From: Nitrosomonas ureae | GTDB lineage: Bacteria > Pseudomonadota > Gammaproteobacteria > Burkholderiales > Nitrosomonadaceae | Direction: 5' to 3' | Length of the DNA: 64,000 nucleotides | Assembly: GCF_001455205.1 (NCBI RefSeq) | Contig: NZ_CP013341.1 | Span: forward strand, 2,294,001 to 2,358,000 | Shown: piece after piece, positions 55,318 through 62,674 of the stretch | Layout: the number at the start of each line of letters is the position of its first letter | How positions within the stretch are numbered: position 1 is the stretch's first letter | Notes under the pieces: generated by a model | What the model saw: the letters and a program-made list of their open reading frames with translations, nothing else | Told to the model about the DNA's origin: nothing | The model's database searches: none | Position numbers and translations under genes: made by a program

Positions 55318-58300
55318 GCAGATAGGCAATCATAAAAAATCAAAGGCAAAACCTGAAGAGAAAAAGCCATCCAAATCTCTGTCGCCACGTGCACAATATT
55401 TGCGAGAAATGCACTCTGCAATCGCTGAGAAATTTAAACCGCATTCAGATTTTGTTTTTGTATTCGATTGCGAAACAACCGCTGACGTCAAGAATGAATT
55501 GCGTTTTGGCTTCGCAAGCGTATTTGGGATAGAAAAATCAGAGCAAGTTAATTCTTGGGAGTCGGGCCAACTTACACGTGAAGCGTTGGACAAACCCCAT
55601 CGGCATTTTTGTTTTTATAATCCCAAGCGTTTACTTCCTGAGGAGCTTATCCTTCTTAAATCTTGGGTGGAAAGATTTAATAGCGAAAAGGATGAAGGTC
55701 ACCCTAATATGGTTTTGTTGACGCTTCAATCTTTCGTCAAGCAGCAATTTTATTTCTGGGTTCATGATAAGCGCGCGTTGTGTGTCGGTCATAATCTTCC
55801 ATTTGATCTTTCAAGACTTGCGACAGATTGGGGGCCAGGTGGTAAAGATTATGCAAATGGCTTCAAACTGGTGCTGTGCGACTGTATTGAACATTGGAAA
55901 ACAAGTCGTCCCAATGTTCAAACAGATTTGAAATCCTTTGATTGCAAGTTTCATCCTTATCTACGAGTACGTAAATTAGGCCCGAAAAAAGCTAAGTTTG
56001 CTTTTCGCATCGTGCGCCAGAATATCGAAAAAGCCGCCAAGCCTTATGCAGGTGAATTCCTTGATACAGCAACGTTAGGCCGTGCCTTACTGGGGCCCGG
56101 TGAGCTTTCTTTAAAAGGACTTTGCCGTCGTTCGGGTGTACCTGAGTCTGAAAGCAAATTTGATGCACAGAACCGACACGGCAAAATACTGTGCGATCAA
56201 TATATCGGCTATGCTTTTCAAGATATCCGTGCAACATTCAGTTTATATCGGCGATTACGTGATCTTTACCGGCAACATGATTTAAGCACTCCAATGTCGC
56301 GTATATATTCCGAAGCATCATTAGGCAAGGCTTATTTTAAAGCCATGGGAGTACCTTATTTCCAAAAACAACATCCGGATACGGATCCTTGCTTCTATGG
56401 CATAGCCAGTCAAGCTTATTACGGTGGACGTTCGGAAGTAATGATTCGCTTACAACCATTGGAATGCCTGATAGTGGATTTTACTTCTCAATATCCATCA
56501 GTCAATGCGCTGATGAAGAATCAATCTTTATTGTTAGCGGAAAAAATAGAACGACGCAATAATACTGCCTGGGTTAAGGAGTTTTTAAATAACCTTTCAC
56601 CAGAAACTTTACTATCTCCTACCACTTGGCCGAAGCTTCGCTCAATGGTGAAATTGATTCCGCGAGGTGATATTTTACCGGTAAGGGCATGCTTTGCAGG
56701 ACAGGCTGAATCGAGCAATATATCTGTTACACCTGTCTTTGGTAATGAAGCCGTTTGGTACACGCTGGCTGATGTATGTACTGCGGTAGTTATGAATCCC
56801 AACAATATTCTTGAAATAGAAGAGGCTTATGAGCTTATACCGCATGGAACTGTACTAACTCAACCTAAAAGTATATTTGGTAATGAAAATTATTCTATTG
56901 ATTTGCAGAAAGATGATTTATTTAAAACAATCATAGAAATGCGGCAGGATATTAAAGCCAAAATAAAATCTCTAAAGAAACAAGTTACAGAATTAAATCC
57001 CAGTAAACAAGAAATTGAAAAACTGGAATCAATGGAACAGGGATTAAAATTTCTTGCAAATTCCACCAGCTATGGCGTACTGGCTGAATTTATTGAGGAA
57101 GATCCTTATATAACGCCGCGTTCAATAAATCTACATATCGGCCAAGGGTTATCACGTCCGTGTAAAACTAAGCAATTTGAAACACCTGGAAAACATTATG
57201 CCGGTGAAGTTGCAAGTTTCATTACGGGGGGCGGAAGACTATTGTTTGCCTTGATCGAACGCTTAGGAAAAGATCGGGGTATCGCTCATGCATTAGGCGA
57301 TACGGATTCAATGGTATTTGTGAAACCGGAAGGCATGGATAGAGATGTGTTTAATCAACATATTCAAGATATAACTGAGGTTGTTAATCGTTTATCACCT
57401 TATCGAGAAGGCATTCCACTGCTAAAAATTGAAGACGTTAATTATGTCGATGATGAACTTGAACCTTTGTATGTTTTGGCTGTATCCAGCAAGCGTTATG
57501 CCTTATATAACAAGCGCTGGAAAGATGATACTGGGCAATGGCACGTAGGCATTAGACTTCGCAAATGCACCAATCACGGGCTTGGCAGTTATATCAATCC
57601 ACCAGAATATCATTCCAAGCTTCCGGTGCCTTATGCAAAGGATAATGATCCGATCTGCACCGCTCGCTGGATCGATGATTTATGGACATTGGCGATTCGC
57701 CGAGCGGAAGCAAGCCCATTACAAGCTGATAATGAAATGATTCTTGAGGAGGAAATATACAATTTACTGGGTGAAACGCCTGCTATCTCAAAAGAAACAG
57801 TATCCACTTGGGAAGTGTTTAAGAAAGTCGATGACATTCCAAATATCCGGCCATTCTCATTCTTCGTTACATTGCCTGGTATTGAGCAATGGATGATTGA
57901 TGAGCGAATAAGGCAGACCGGACAAATGATTCAAGTAAAGCCCGAATTATTAGAAATTGGATATTACGCATCGTTTTCAAATGAGATTGATTCCATTATG
58001 GAAAGTCTCACGCAGAAAGATACGCATAAGCCAGTCCCGCATGCGCTAACTGCAACGTTAGCGGAAAAGGTACTACATTATTTTGCTCATGCAGAAAATA
58101 AAGCTTATCCGTCTAATGGCATCGGGCAACTTCAAAAGCAACCGGTAATGGTAAAAGATCTTGCTTATTGCGGAAAAGAATCACAAACGCTTTATAGTTA
58201 TTCTGAAGATGGAGAATCAAACGGTACTATGTTAATGGGAGAGAAAGAGTCACAGATTTTTCAAATCGAAGCGCCAGATGGATTGACAACTTGGTTAGAT

Positions 58301-58672
58301 CGACCTTTAAAAACACTATTAGCCCTAGGAGTAGCTCGAAATGAAATATGCAGGGAGCTTAATATTAGCGATAAAACTTTAAGTAATATTTTATTAGGCC
58401 AGCCTGTGAGTTTTTCTGTGGTGGAGCGTTATAAGCAATTGTTTCAAAATGTTTATAAGAAAAGAAAACTTACTTTAGAAAATTTTATGCCGTCAATTAT
58501 GCAAACTGGTTCCGTTGCTGATGAATTGCAAGTATTATTAGATCAAGGATGGACGACTCCTAAACTTGCGCATGAACTCGGGAAAAGTGTTAGGCAGGTG
58601 TATCGTTGGCTGCAAGGAGCTAAGTGCAAACAGACAATTCGGTGGAAAATTATAGAAATGACAACATTATAA
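55253..58672 (+). CDS. Family B DNA polymerase of the casposon-like element
   Basis: 1139 residues from a GTG at 55253 (AAGGAG upstream); an ATG ten codons earlier is possible. The 3'-5' exonuclease motif I is FDCETT (Asp72, Glu74). Polymerase motifs: A DFTSQYPS (Asp409), B KFLANSTSYGVL (Lys599), C GDTDSM (Asp683, Asp685). So both activities look intact. The last about 120 residues carry HTH-like stretches (EICRELNISDKTLSNIL; TPKLAHELGKSVRQVYRWL), unusual for PolB. It probably copies the element (inference). The protein is unlike chromosomal E. coli Pol II in its insertions. Confidence 0.92.
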   Translation: MNKTKLTLEPKVLTQILRAYPEQIGNHKKSKAKPEEKKPSKSLSPRAQYLREMHSAIAEKFKPHSDFVFVFDCETTADVKNELRFGFASVFGIEKSEQVNSWESGQLTREALDKPHRHFCFYNPKRLLPEELILLKSWVERFNSEKDEGHPNMVLLTLQSFVKQQFYFWVHDKRALCVGHNLPFDLSRLATDWGPGGKDYANGFKLVLCDCIEHWKTSRPNVQTDLKSFDCKFHPYLRVRKLGPKKAKFAFRIVRQNIEKAAKPYAGEFLDTATLGRALLGPGELSLKGLCRRSGVPESESKFDAQNRHGKILCDQYIGYAFQDIRATFSLYRRLRDLYRQHDLSTPMSRIYSEASLGKAYFKAMGVPYFQKQHPDTDPCFYGIASQAYYGGRSEVMIRLQPLECLIVDFTSQYPSVNALMKNQSLLLAEKIERRNNTAWVKEFLNNLSPETLLSPTTWPKLRSMVKLIPRGDILPVRACFAGQAESSNISVTPVFGNEAVWYTLADVCTAVVMNPNNILEIEEAYELIPHGTVLTQPKSIFGNENYSIDLQKDDLFKTIIEMRQDIKAKIKSLKKQVTELNPSKQEIEKLESMEQGLKFLANSTSYGVLAEFIEEDPYITPRSINLHIGQGLSRPCKTKQFETPGKHYAGEVASFITGGGRLLFALIERLGKDRGIAHALGDTDSMVFVKPEGMDRDVFNQHIQDITEVVNRLSPYREGIPLLKIEDVNYVDDELEPLYVLAVSSKRYALYNKRWKDDTGQWHVGIRLRKCTNHGLGSYINPPEYHSKLPVPYAKDNDPICTARWIDDLWTLAIRRAEASPLQADNEMILEEEIYNLLGETPAISKETVSTWEVFKKVDDIPNIRPFSFFVTLPGIEQWMIDERIRQTGQMIQVKPELLEIGYYASFSNEIDSIMESLTQKDTHKPVPHALTATLAEKVLHYFAHAENKAYPSNGIGQLQKQPVMVKDLAYCGKESQTLYSYSEDGESNGTMLMGEKESQIFQIEAPDGLTTWLDRPLKTLLALGVARNEICRELNISDKTLSNILLGQPVSFSVVERYKQLFQNVYKKRKLTLENFMPSIMQTGSVADELQVLLDQGWTTPKLAHELGKSVRQVYRWLQGAKCKQTIRWKIIEMTTL

Positions 58673-59017
58673 TATGTGCTAACCAAATTAAATAATATAA
58701 AGCTTTCATTGGGTTTTGACTATATAAACCAAACGTAGCACTCGCAAATGAAATTAATTTAATGTTGAACTTCATTTAAGCTGGCTCGGCCAATTAATTA
58801 TTGTTTGTAAATTACATTCAATAATTCTTAGGAAAATCTGACAAAATCAAAATCTATATTCAATGCTTTCAAGATGTTCAGGTATGTGAATCGTTTCATC
58901 AAGATTAGTCATAGTCAGCAAACCTAATAGGCATAAGTAACCAAATGATAATAGTTCATGCTATATATATGAAAAAAGGACTTATTATAATTTCAGGTTG
59001 GGCAAGTAAAAATAATC
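58673..59017. other. AT-rich region after the polymerase, possible element end
   Basis: 345 bases without a gene. AATTCTTAGGAAAATCTGACA (58823-58843) is a weak inverted match to about 51559. Nothing else recognised. Confidence 0.3.
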
Positions 59018-59224
59018 ATGACATCAAATTTGTCTGACAATGTTTTGAAAAGTCAAATAAAAAGTTTTAAAGATATTATTGAAGGTTTGGCCAAGAAACA
59101 TGAACTATGGTATGACAGTGGATTTACAACCTGGTTAGAAAGATACGAGGATGAACCGTATGAAAACCCATGTGTATTAATCCTTCACTTCAAAGGGTCC
59201 ATTCAAACTTTTTTAACTGATGCC
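59018..59224 (+). pseudogene. Gene start cut by the IS110 element
   Basis: About 69 codons from ATG (MTSNLSDNVLKSQIKSFKDI, later WYDSGFTTWLERYEDEPYEN and CVLILHFKGSIQTFLTD), with protein-like composition. After about 59224 the frame runs into the IS110 end, giving a stop at 59260. The rest of the gene was not found beyond the IS. Family unknown. Confidence 0.5.
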
Positions 59225-59234
59225 CTTCTAAATG

Positions 59235-60317
59235 TCAAGCTGCAATTTGTGCGCTATTGATTAAATTATTTCTCTTTCTCAAAGTGTAATATACCTCTCT
59301 TGCGATATAACGTTTAAGGCAACGAAGTGCTTCAAGTTTAGTGTGACCCTGAGTTAAACGCTTTTCAACATACTCTTTAGTTCTGGCGTCTATCCGCAAT
59401 CGTCCTATAGCAATAATATGCAGCGCGCTGTTAGCCGCTCTATCACCCCCACGATTTAACCTGTGCCTATTGACCTTGCCTGATGAGGCAGGAATTGGAT
59501 TGACACCACACAACGCCGCAAAGCTAGCTTCAGACTTTAAGCGTTCCGGATTGTCTCCTATGGTAATGAGTAGCTGTGCCGCAGATTCATATCCAATGGC
59601 TTTGCCTGTAATCAGTTCGGGGGCTAATTCATCAACAATGACGGAAATCATCACATCCAAATCTGCAATTTCGTCATGTAACTCCAAATATCGTCGTGCA
59701 AGCGATTTCAATGCAATTTTGTATGCAGTTGATATATCACGATACCCACTCAGATCTGGTCGCCAGGCAGCAAGGGTACGGATTAATTGCATTCGAGTCA
59801 TTGTGCGTAGTGATTCACGAATCGCTTCTGGCGCAGAGATAATATTCATTTGGATCATTTGTAGTGCGATACGGCGAGCTGCAATGGCGGTCTTCCTACA
59901 CATCTTGAGAACCCGTAGCGATTCGACCATGCCATCACGCGTTTTAGGTGTGACGGTGCGTATACCAGCAAATGCTGCATGCGCCGCATTTTCCGCATCA
60001 ATTGTGTCGTCTTTACCACGTTTGCGCCGAATTGTTTTATCTGGTGCAGTAACCTCTAAAATTTCGATATCAAATTGTTGTAAATATCTTAACAAGCCTA
60101 CACCATAAGTCCCTGTGCATTCTATTCCAATGCGCTTGACCTCACCAAAAGATTGCATCCAATCCAACATTGATTTATAACCCTGTCGCGTCGTTGGGAA
60201 AGAATTACTGGAAAGTACTCGATCATAGGCATCGACTATAGCGACGAAATGAAGATCTTTGTGTGTATCGACTCCCCCAACAATGGTTTGATGATTGGAT
60301 AATGATTGATTATTCAT
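59235..60317 (-). CDS. IS110-family DEDD transposase
   Basis: 360 residues. N-terminal RuvC-like DEDD domain: GVDTHKDLHFVAIVD (D), IGIECTGTYG (E), KRGKDDTIDAENAA (D/D). C-terminal Transposase_20 domain with the serine-containing FAALCGVNPIPASSGK. Intact. IS110 recombinases are guided by a bridge RNA encoded beside the gene. Confidence 0.94.
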   Translation of the reverse strand: MNNQSLSNHQTIVGGVDTHKDLHFVAIVDAYDRVLSSNSFPTTRQGYKSMLDWMQSFGEVKRIGIECTGTYGVGLLRYLQQFDIEILEVTAPDKTIRRKRGKDDTIDAENAAHAAFAGIRTVTPKTRDGMVESLRVLKMCRKTAIAARRIALQMIQMNIISAPEAIRESLRTMTRMQLIRTLAAWRPDLSGYRDISTAYKIALKSLARRYLELHDEIADLDVMISVIVDELAPELITGKAIGYESAAQLLITIGDNPERLKSEASFAALCGVNPIPASSGKVNRHRLNRGGDRAANSALHIIAIGRLRIDARTKEYVEKRLTQGHTKLEALRCLKRYIAREVYYTLRKRNNLINSAQIAA

Positions 60318-60329
60318 TTTCGTTCCCCA

Positions 60330-60540
60330 TTTTGAATACAGTTATTGATAGGGATTCACCGAAACCGATTGTCAGGACAAGACAGTAAAGAGATAAGCGA
60401 TCAGGCCCTTCTTGGGTCACAGACAAAGGCGAGGTGAAACCTCACCGTCAGATGTTGCCAAGTAACCGACAGATCCGAGGAATGACACAAATTGTGGTCG
60501 ATCAGAGTGGGGGTCAGGAAACTTGGCAACCCTTACGGCA
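60330..60540 (-). ncRNA. Candidate IS110 bridge RNA in the leader
   Basis: The leader upstream of the transposase start is rich in pairing: GGCGAGGT/ACCTCACC (60430-60448, one G-U pair), a long-range stem TTGCCAAGT (60457-60465) with ACTTGGCAA (60521-60529), and CACAA-A-TTGTG (60486-60496) inside it. IS110-group elements encode a bridge RNA at this place. Exact ends and target/donor loops are not determined. Confidence 0.5.
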
Positions 60541-60600
60541 CCAGAGCTCCAATAATTACTCATTCAATAATTGAGTCAACTCATTATTGAAATCTGGTGC
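60538..60600. repeat. Nested inverted repeat at the IS110/IS3 junction
   Basis: GCACCAGA (60538-60545) and TCTGGTGC (60593-60600) enclose a near-palindrome TTCAATAATTGAG / CTCATTATTGAA. IS110-type elements often insert in palindromic DNA. Confidence 0.5.
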
Positions 60601-61195
60601 ATGTATTCTTACTGTCCGAGTGTACTATCAGTCCTGCTTGTGGTTGGCGCTGCCAGATAGCCATTCTTAATGCATCACAAACCAGTCTCGCCTTCATTCT
60701 TGAACTCATGCTCCAGCCAACCACTTTCCTGGAAAATAAATCAATGACCACAGCCAGATACAGCCAGCCTTCCCGAGTCCAAATGTAGGTTATGTCGCCG
60801 ACGTAGACTTGATTGGGGGCTGCGACATCAAACTGCCGATTTAACTTGTTCTCGAATACCGGCTGTTTGTGATCGCTATTGGTTGTCACTTTGTATTTCC
60901 TGCGATGCTTGACTTGCACACCGGCTTCCCGCATCAGGCTTCGGGCTTTCCAGCGACCAACCGGATAACCCAACGCATTCAGCGCTTTTCCGATTCTGCG
61001 GCTACCATAACTATAATTGCTGGATTTTGCTATATTCCGAACTGCTTCAAGTATTTCCTCGTGAAGCTGGCTTTCAGAACAATTATCAACGCACCGAACG
61101 TAACCATAGTAGGCACTACGACTTACACCCATAAGTTGGCACATCAAGCCAACAGGATAGGTCTTTTTCCTTTGGGTAATGAACGAATACTTCAC
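60584..61195 (-). pseudogene. IS3-family transposase orfB, 3' truncated
   Basis: Starts KYSFITQRKKTYPVGLMCQ, then the rve integrase core with VYVGDITYIWT (first D) and LIVHSDS (second D). Just after the second D the sequence leaves the family (KNTCTRFQ and stop) and the catalytic Glu is absent. A full orfB has about 270-290 residues against 203 here. Inactive. Confidence 0.88.
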
Positions 61196-61537
61196 TTCGT
61201 TTCTTTCGCGAAAAAGACCGTCGCTTCCTTTAGTATTTCCCTCTCCAGCTTGAGCTGCTTGATTTGTGTTTTCAACTGCCGGATTTCTTCCTGTTCTGGC
61301 GTCAGTTTCCCATTACCCCGGAATGACTGATCAGCATCATCTGCCTGGTATTCCCTGATCCACCTCCTCAACATATTGGGCGTGATCTCAAGGTTTCGAG
61401 ATACTTCTGACGTCGTGTGGCCCTGATCCAATACTAGGCTGATCGCATCTAATTTAAATTCTTTCGTATATTGCTTTCTCGTTACCATTTCTTCCTCCAC
61501 TTAAGCTATTTTCTCTTAACTGGAGTGTCCGGTTTCA
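60612..61537 (-). mobile_element. Truncated IS3-family element
   Basis: The left terminal repeat TGAAACCGGACACTCC is at about 61522-61537 next to the decayed DUF4214 gene. orfA and most of orfB follow, but the element stops near 60612 within orfB. The right end is gone. Confidence 0.8.
61192..61488 (-). CDS. IS3-family transposase orfA
   Basis: 98 residues from ATG 61488 (GGAGGAAGAA upstream). HTH (TTSEVSRNLEITPNMLRRWI) and a leucine-zipper-like coiled coil (LKTQIKQLKLEREILKEATVFF split over the end). Its stop overlaps the orfB start by four bases, as is usual for programmed frameshift in this family. Not useful without orfB. Confidence 0.88.
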   Translation of the reverse strand: MVTRKQYTKEFKLDAISLVLDQGHTTSEVSRNLEITPNMLRRWIREYQADDADQSFRGNGKLTPEQEEIRQLKTQIKQLKLEREILKEATVFFAKETK

Positions 61538-62213
61538 GTAAACCACGTCAGTATGAGATATGGAAAAATTGACCAGTGCATCGGTTATTGCATTTTTTTC
61601 TCTGGAATCATGCAACCGATTGTCATCAAGATCTACAAAAACGAACGCTTCTTTGATATAACCATCAATGACTTTGCCTGGAGCTCCGGCAGCTAACAGG
61701 GCTTTAGTTGCGTCCAAGTTGGCTACGTCGCCGATGATTTCTTCGATTACCCGCTGTAAAGCTGACAAGCTTGCGGCTGATCCACCTTGCTCAATCGAGT
61801 AAAAAGCGGTGGCCTTGATTTTATGATTAAATCGTTGAGCCGCTGTACCCCAATGGATATTGTTGAAATCAACCGAAGCAAGTACTGCCGCTGCTTAATG
61901 CAGAACATCCTCTCGGCTTGCACCTGCTTCCAGCATTTTCTCTATTTCTGATGCGGCCCATAGCTTATCCCTATTGTTAACCAGTAAGCCAACGGTATTA
62001 TTTACAAATTGATGCGCAAACTCGGAATGGGATAATTGTCGGAATAGAGTGATTGTTTAAATACATCGGTCTATGCAAGGATGCTGGCCAGTTCTTTTAC
62101 CGAACTGCCAGTGTTGCCAAGAAACGAAACAAATTCGTTTAAATAGTGTGCATCGGCGCTGCATTGAATATTGCTACAACTGTTTGCACGATTTCCAGTT
62201 GCCTGTCACTCAT
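61538..62213 (-). pseudogene. N-terminal fragment of a decayed DUF4214/adhesin-like gene
   Basis: Begins at ATG 62213 (GAGGAAAGCC upstream) with SDRQLEIVQTVVAIFNAAP. Continuing needs frameshifts and stop read-through: NEFVSFLGNTGSSVKELASIL, AHQFVNNTVGLLVNNRDKLWA, then VASVDFNNIHWGTAAQRFNH, ALLAAGAPGKVIDGYIKEAF and VFVDLDDNRLHDSREKN. The pattern of DUF4214-like repeats followed by a GYI...VFVDLDDN insert is the upstream half of the protein whose downstream half is at 48111-48500. The IS3 end follows. Confidence 0.65.
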
Positions 62214-62300
62214 GGCTTTCCTCAAATTTTTACTGGCAGCACTTGAGAGCTGAGTATAATAATTAGATTCTACTCAATAAATGGGTAAAGTAATTCTTTA

Positions 62301-62323
62301 ATAAGGTAAAAAAATTACCTTAT
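62301..62323 (-). terminator. Hairpin between the decayed gene and ybaB
   Basis: ATAAGGTAA (62301-62309) and TTACCTTAT (62315-62323) with a loop of A5/T5. It is about 25 bases beyond the ybaB stop on the minus strand. Confidence 0.5.
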
Positions 62324-62347
62324 ATTATCAGAATGAGAGAAGTTGCT

Positions 62348-62674
62348 TTAGAAAGGCAATTTAATACCAGGTGGTAAGCCTAACCCGCTACTCAGTTCCG
62401 CCATTTTTTCCTGAGTTGTTGCTTCTACGCGCCGCACGGCATCATTAAAGGCTGCTGCAACGAGATCTTCGAGCATTTCTTTATCGTCCCCGACAAGACT
62501 GTCATCAATGCTGACTCTTTTGACATCATGACGACAGGTCATAATGACCTTGACCATGCCCGCTCCGGATTGCCCTTCCACTTCAATAGTGGCAAGTTTT
62601 TCCTGCATTTGACGCATGTTTTCCTGCACCATTTGAGCTTGTTTCATCATATTTCCCAGATTACCTTTCATCAT
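62348..62674 (-). CDS. ybaB: YbaB/EbfC family nucleoid-associated protein
   Basis: 108 residues: MMKGNLGNMMKQAQMVQEN, KLATIEVEGQSGAGMVKV, LEDLVAAAFNDAV and SSGLGLPPGIKLPF. YbaB binds DNA as a dimer. Start overlaps the dnaX stop by 14 bases, with AAAGGAG within dnaX, so the two are coupled. recR, the usual next gene, is not downstream. Confidence 0.94.
   Translation of the reverse strand: MMKGNLGNMMKQAQMVQENMRQMQEKLATIEVEGQSGAGMVKVIMTCRHDVKRVSIDDSLVGDDKEMLEDLVAAAFNDAVRRVEATTQEKMAELSSGLGLPPGIKLPF

Larger units (their letters stand above)
51739..58672. mobile_element. Casposon-like element core (Cas1 + family B DNA polymerase + HNH)
   Basis: Five intact genes in two divergent groups: minus strand MerR-like then cas1; plus strand AT-hook/HTH, HNH nuclease and PolB. 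Solo cas1 together with PolB, HNH and HTH genes and with no CRISPR array is the hallmark of casposons, self-synthesising transposons that use Cas1 as integrase. I recall that bacterial casposons including one from Nitrosomonas have been described. Terminal repeats and target duplication were not found with confidence, so the given limits are gene limits only. Confidence 0.8.
59225..60545 (-). mobile_element. IS110-family insertion sequence
   Basis: One IS110 transposase gene with about 10 bases after its stop and a 230-base structured leader before its start. IS110 elements lack clear inverted repeats, so edges are estimated from where flanking genes break (59018 gene on one side, IS3 orfB on the other). 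Confidence 0.7.

Noticed and set aside
54684..55421. Several minus-strand frames opposite the HTH/HNH genes
   Set aside because: Shadows of the real genes, whose motifs are all on the plus strand.
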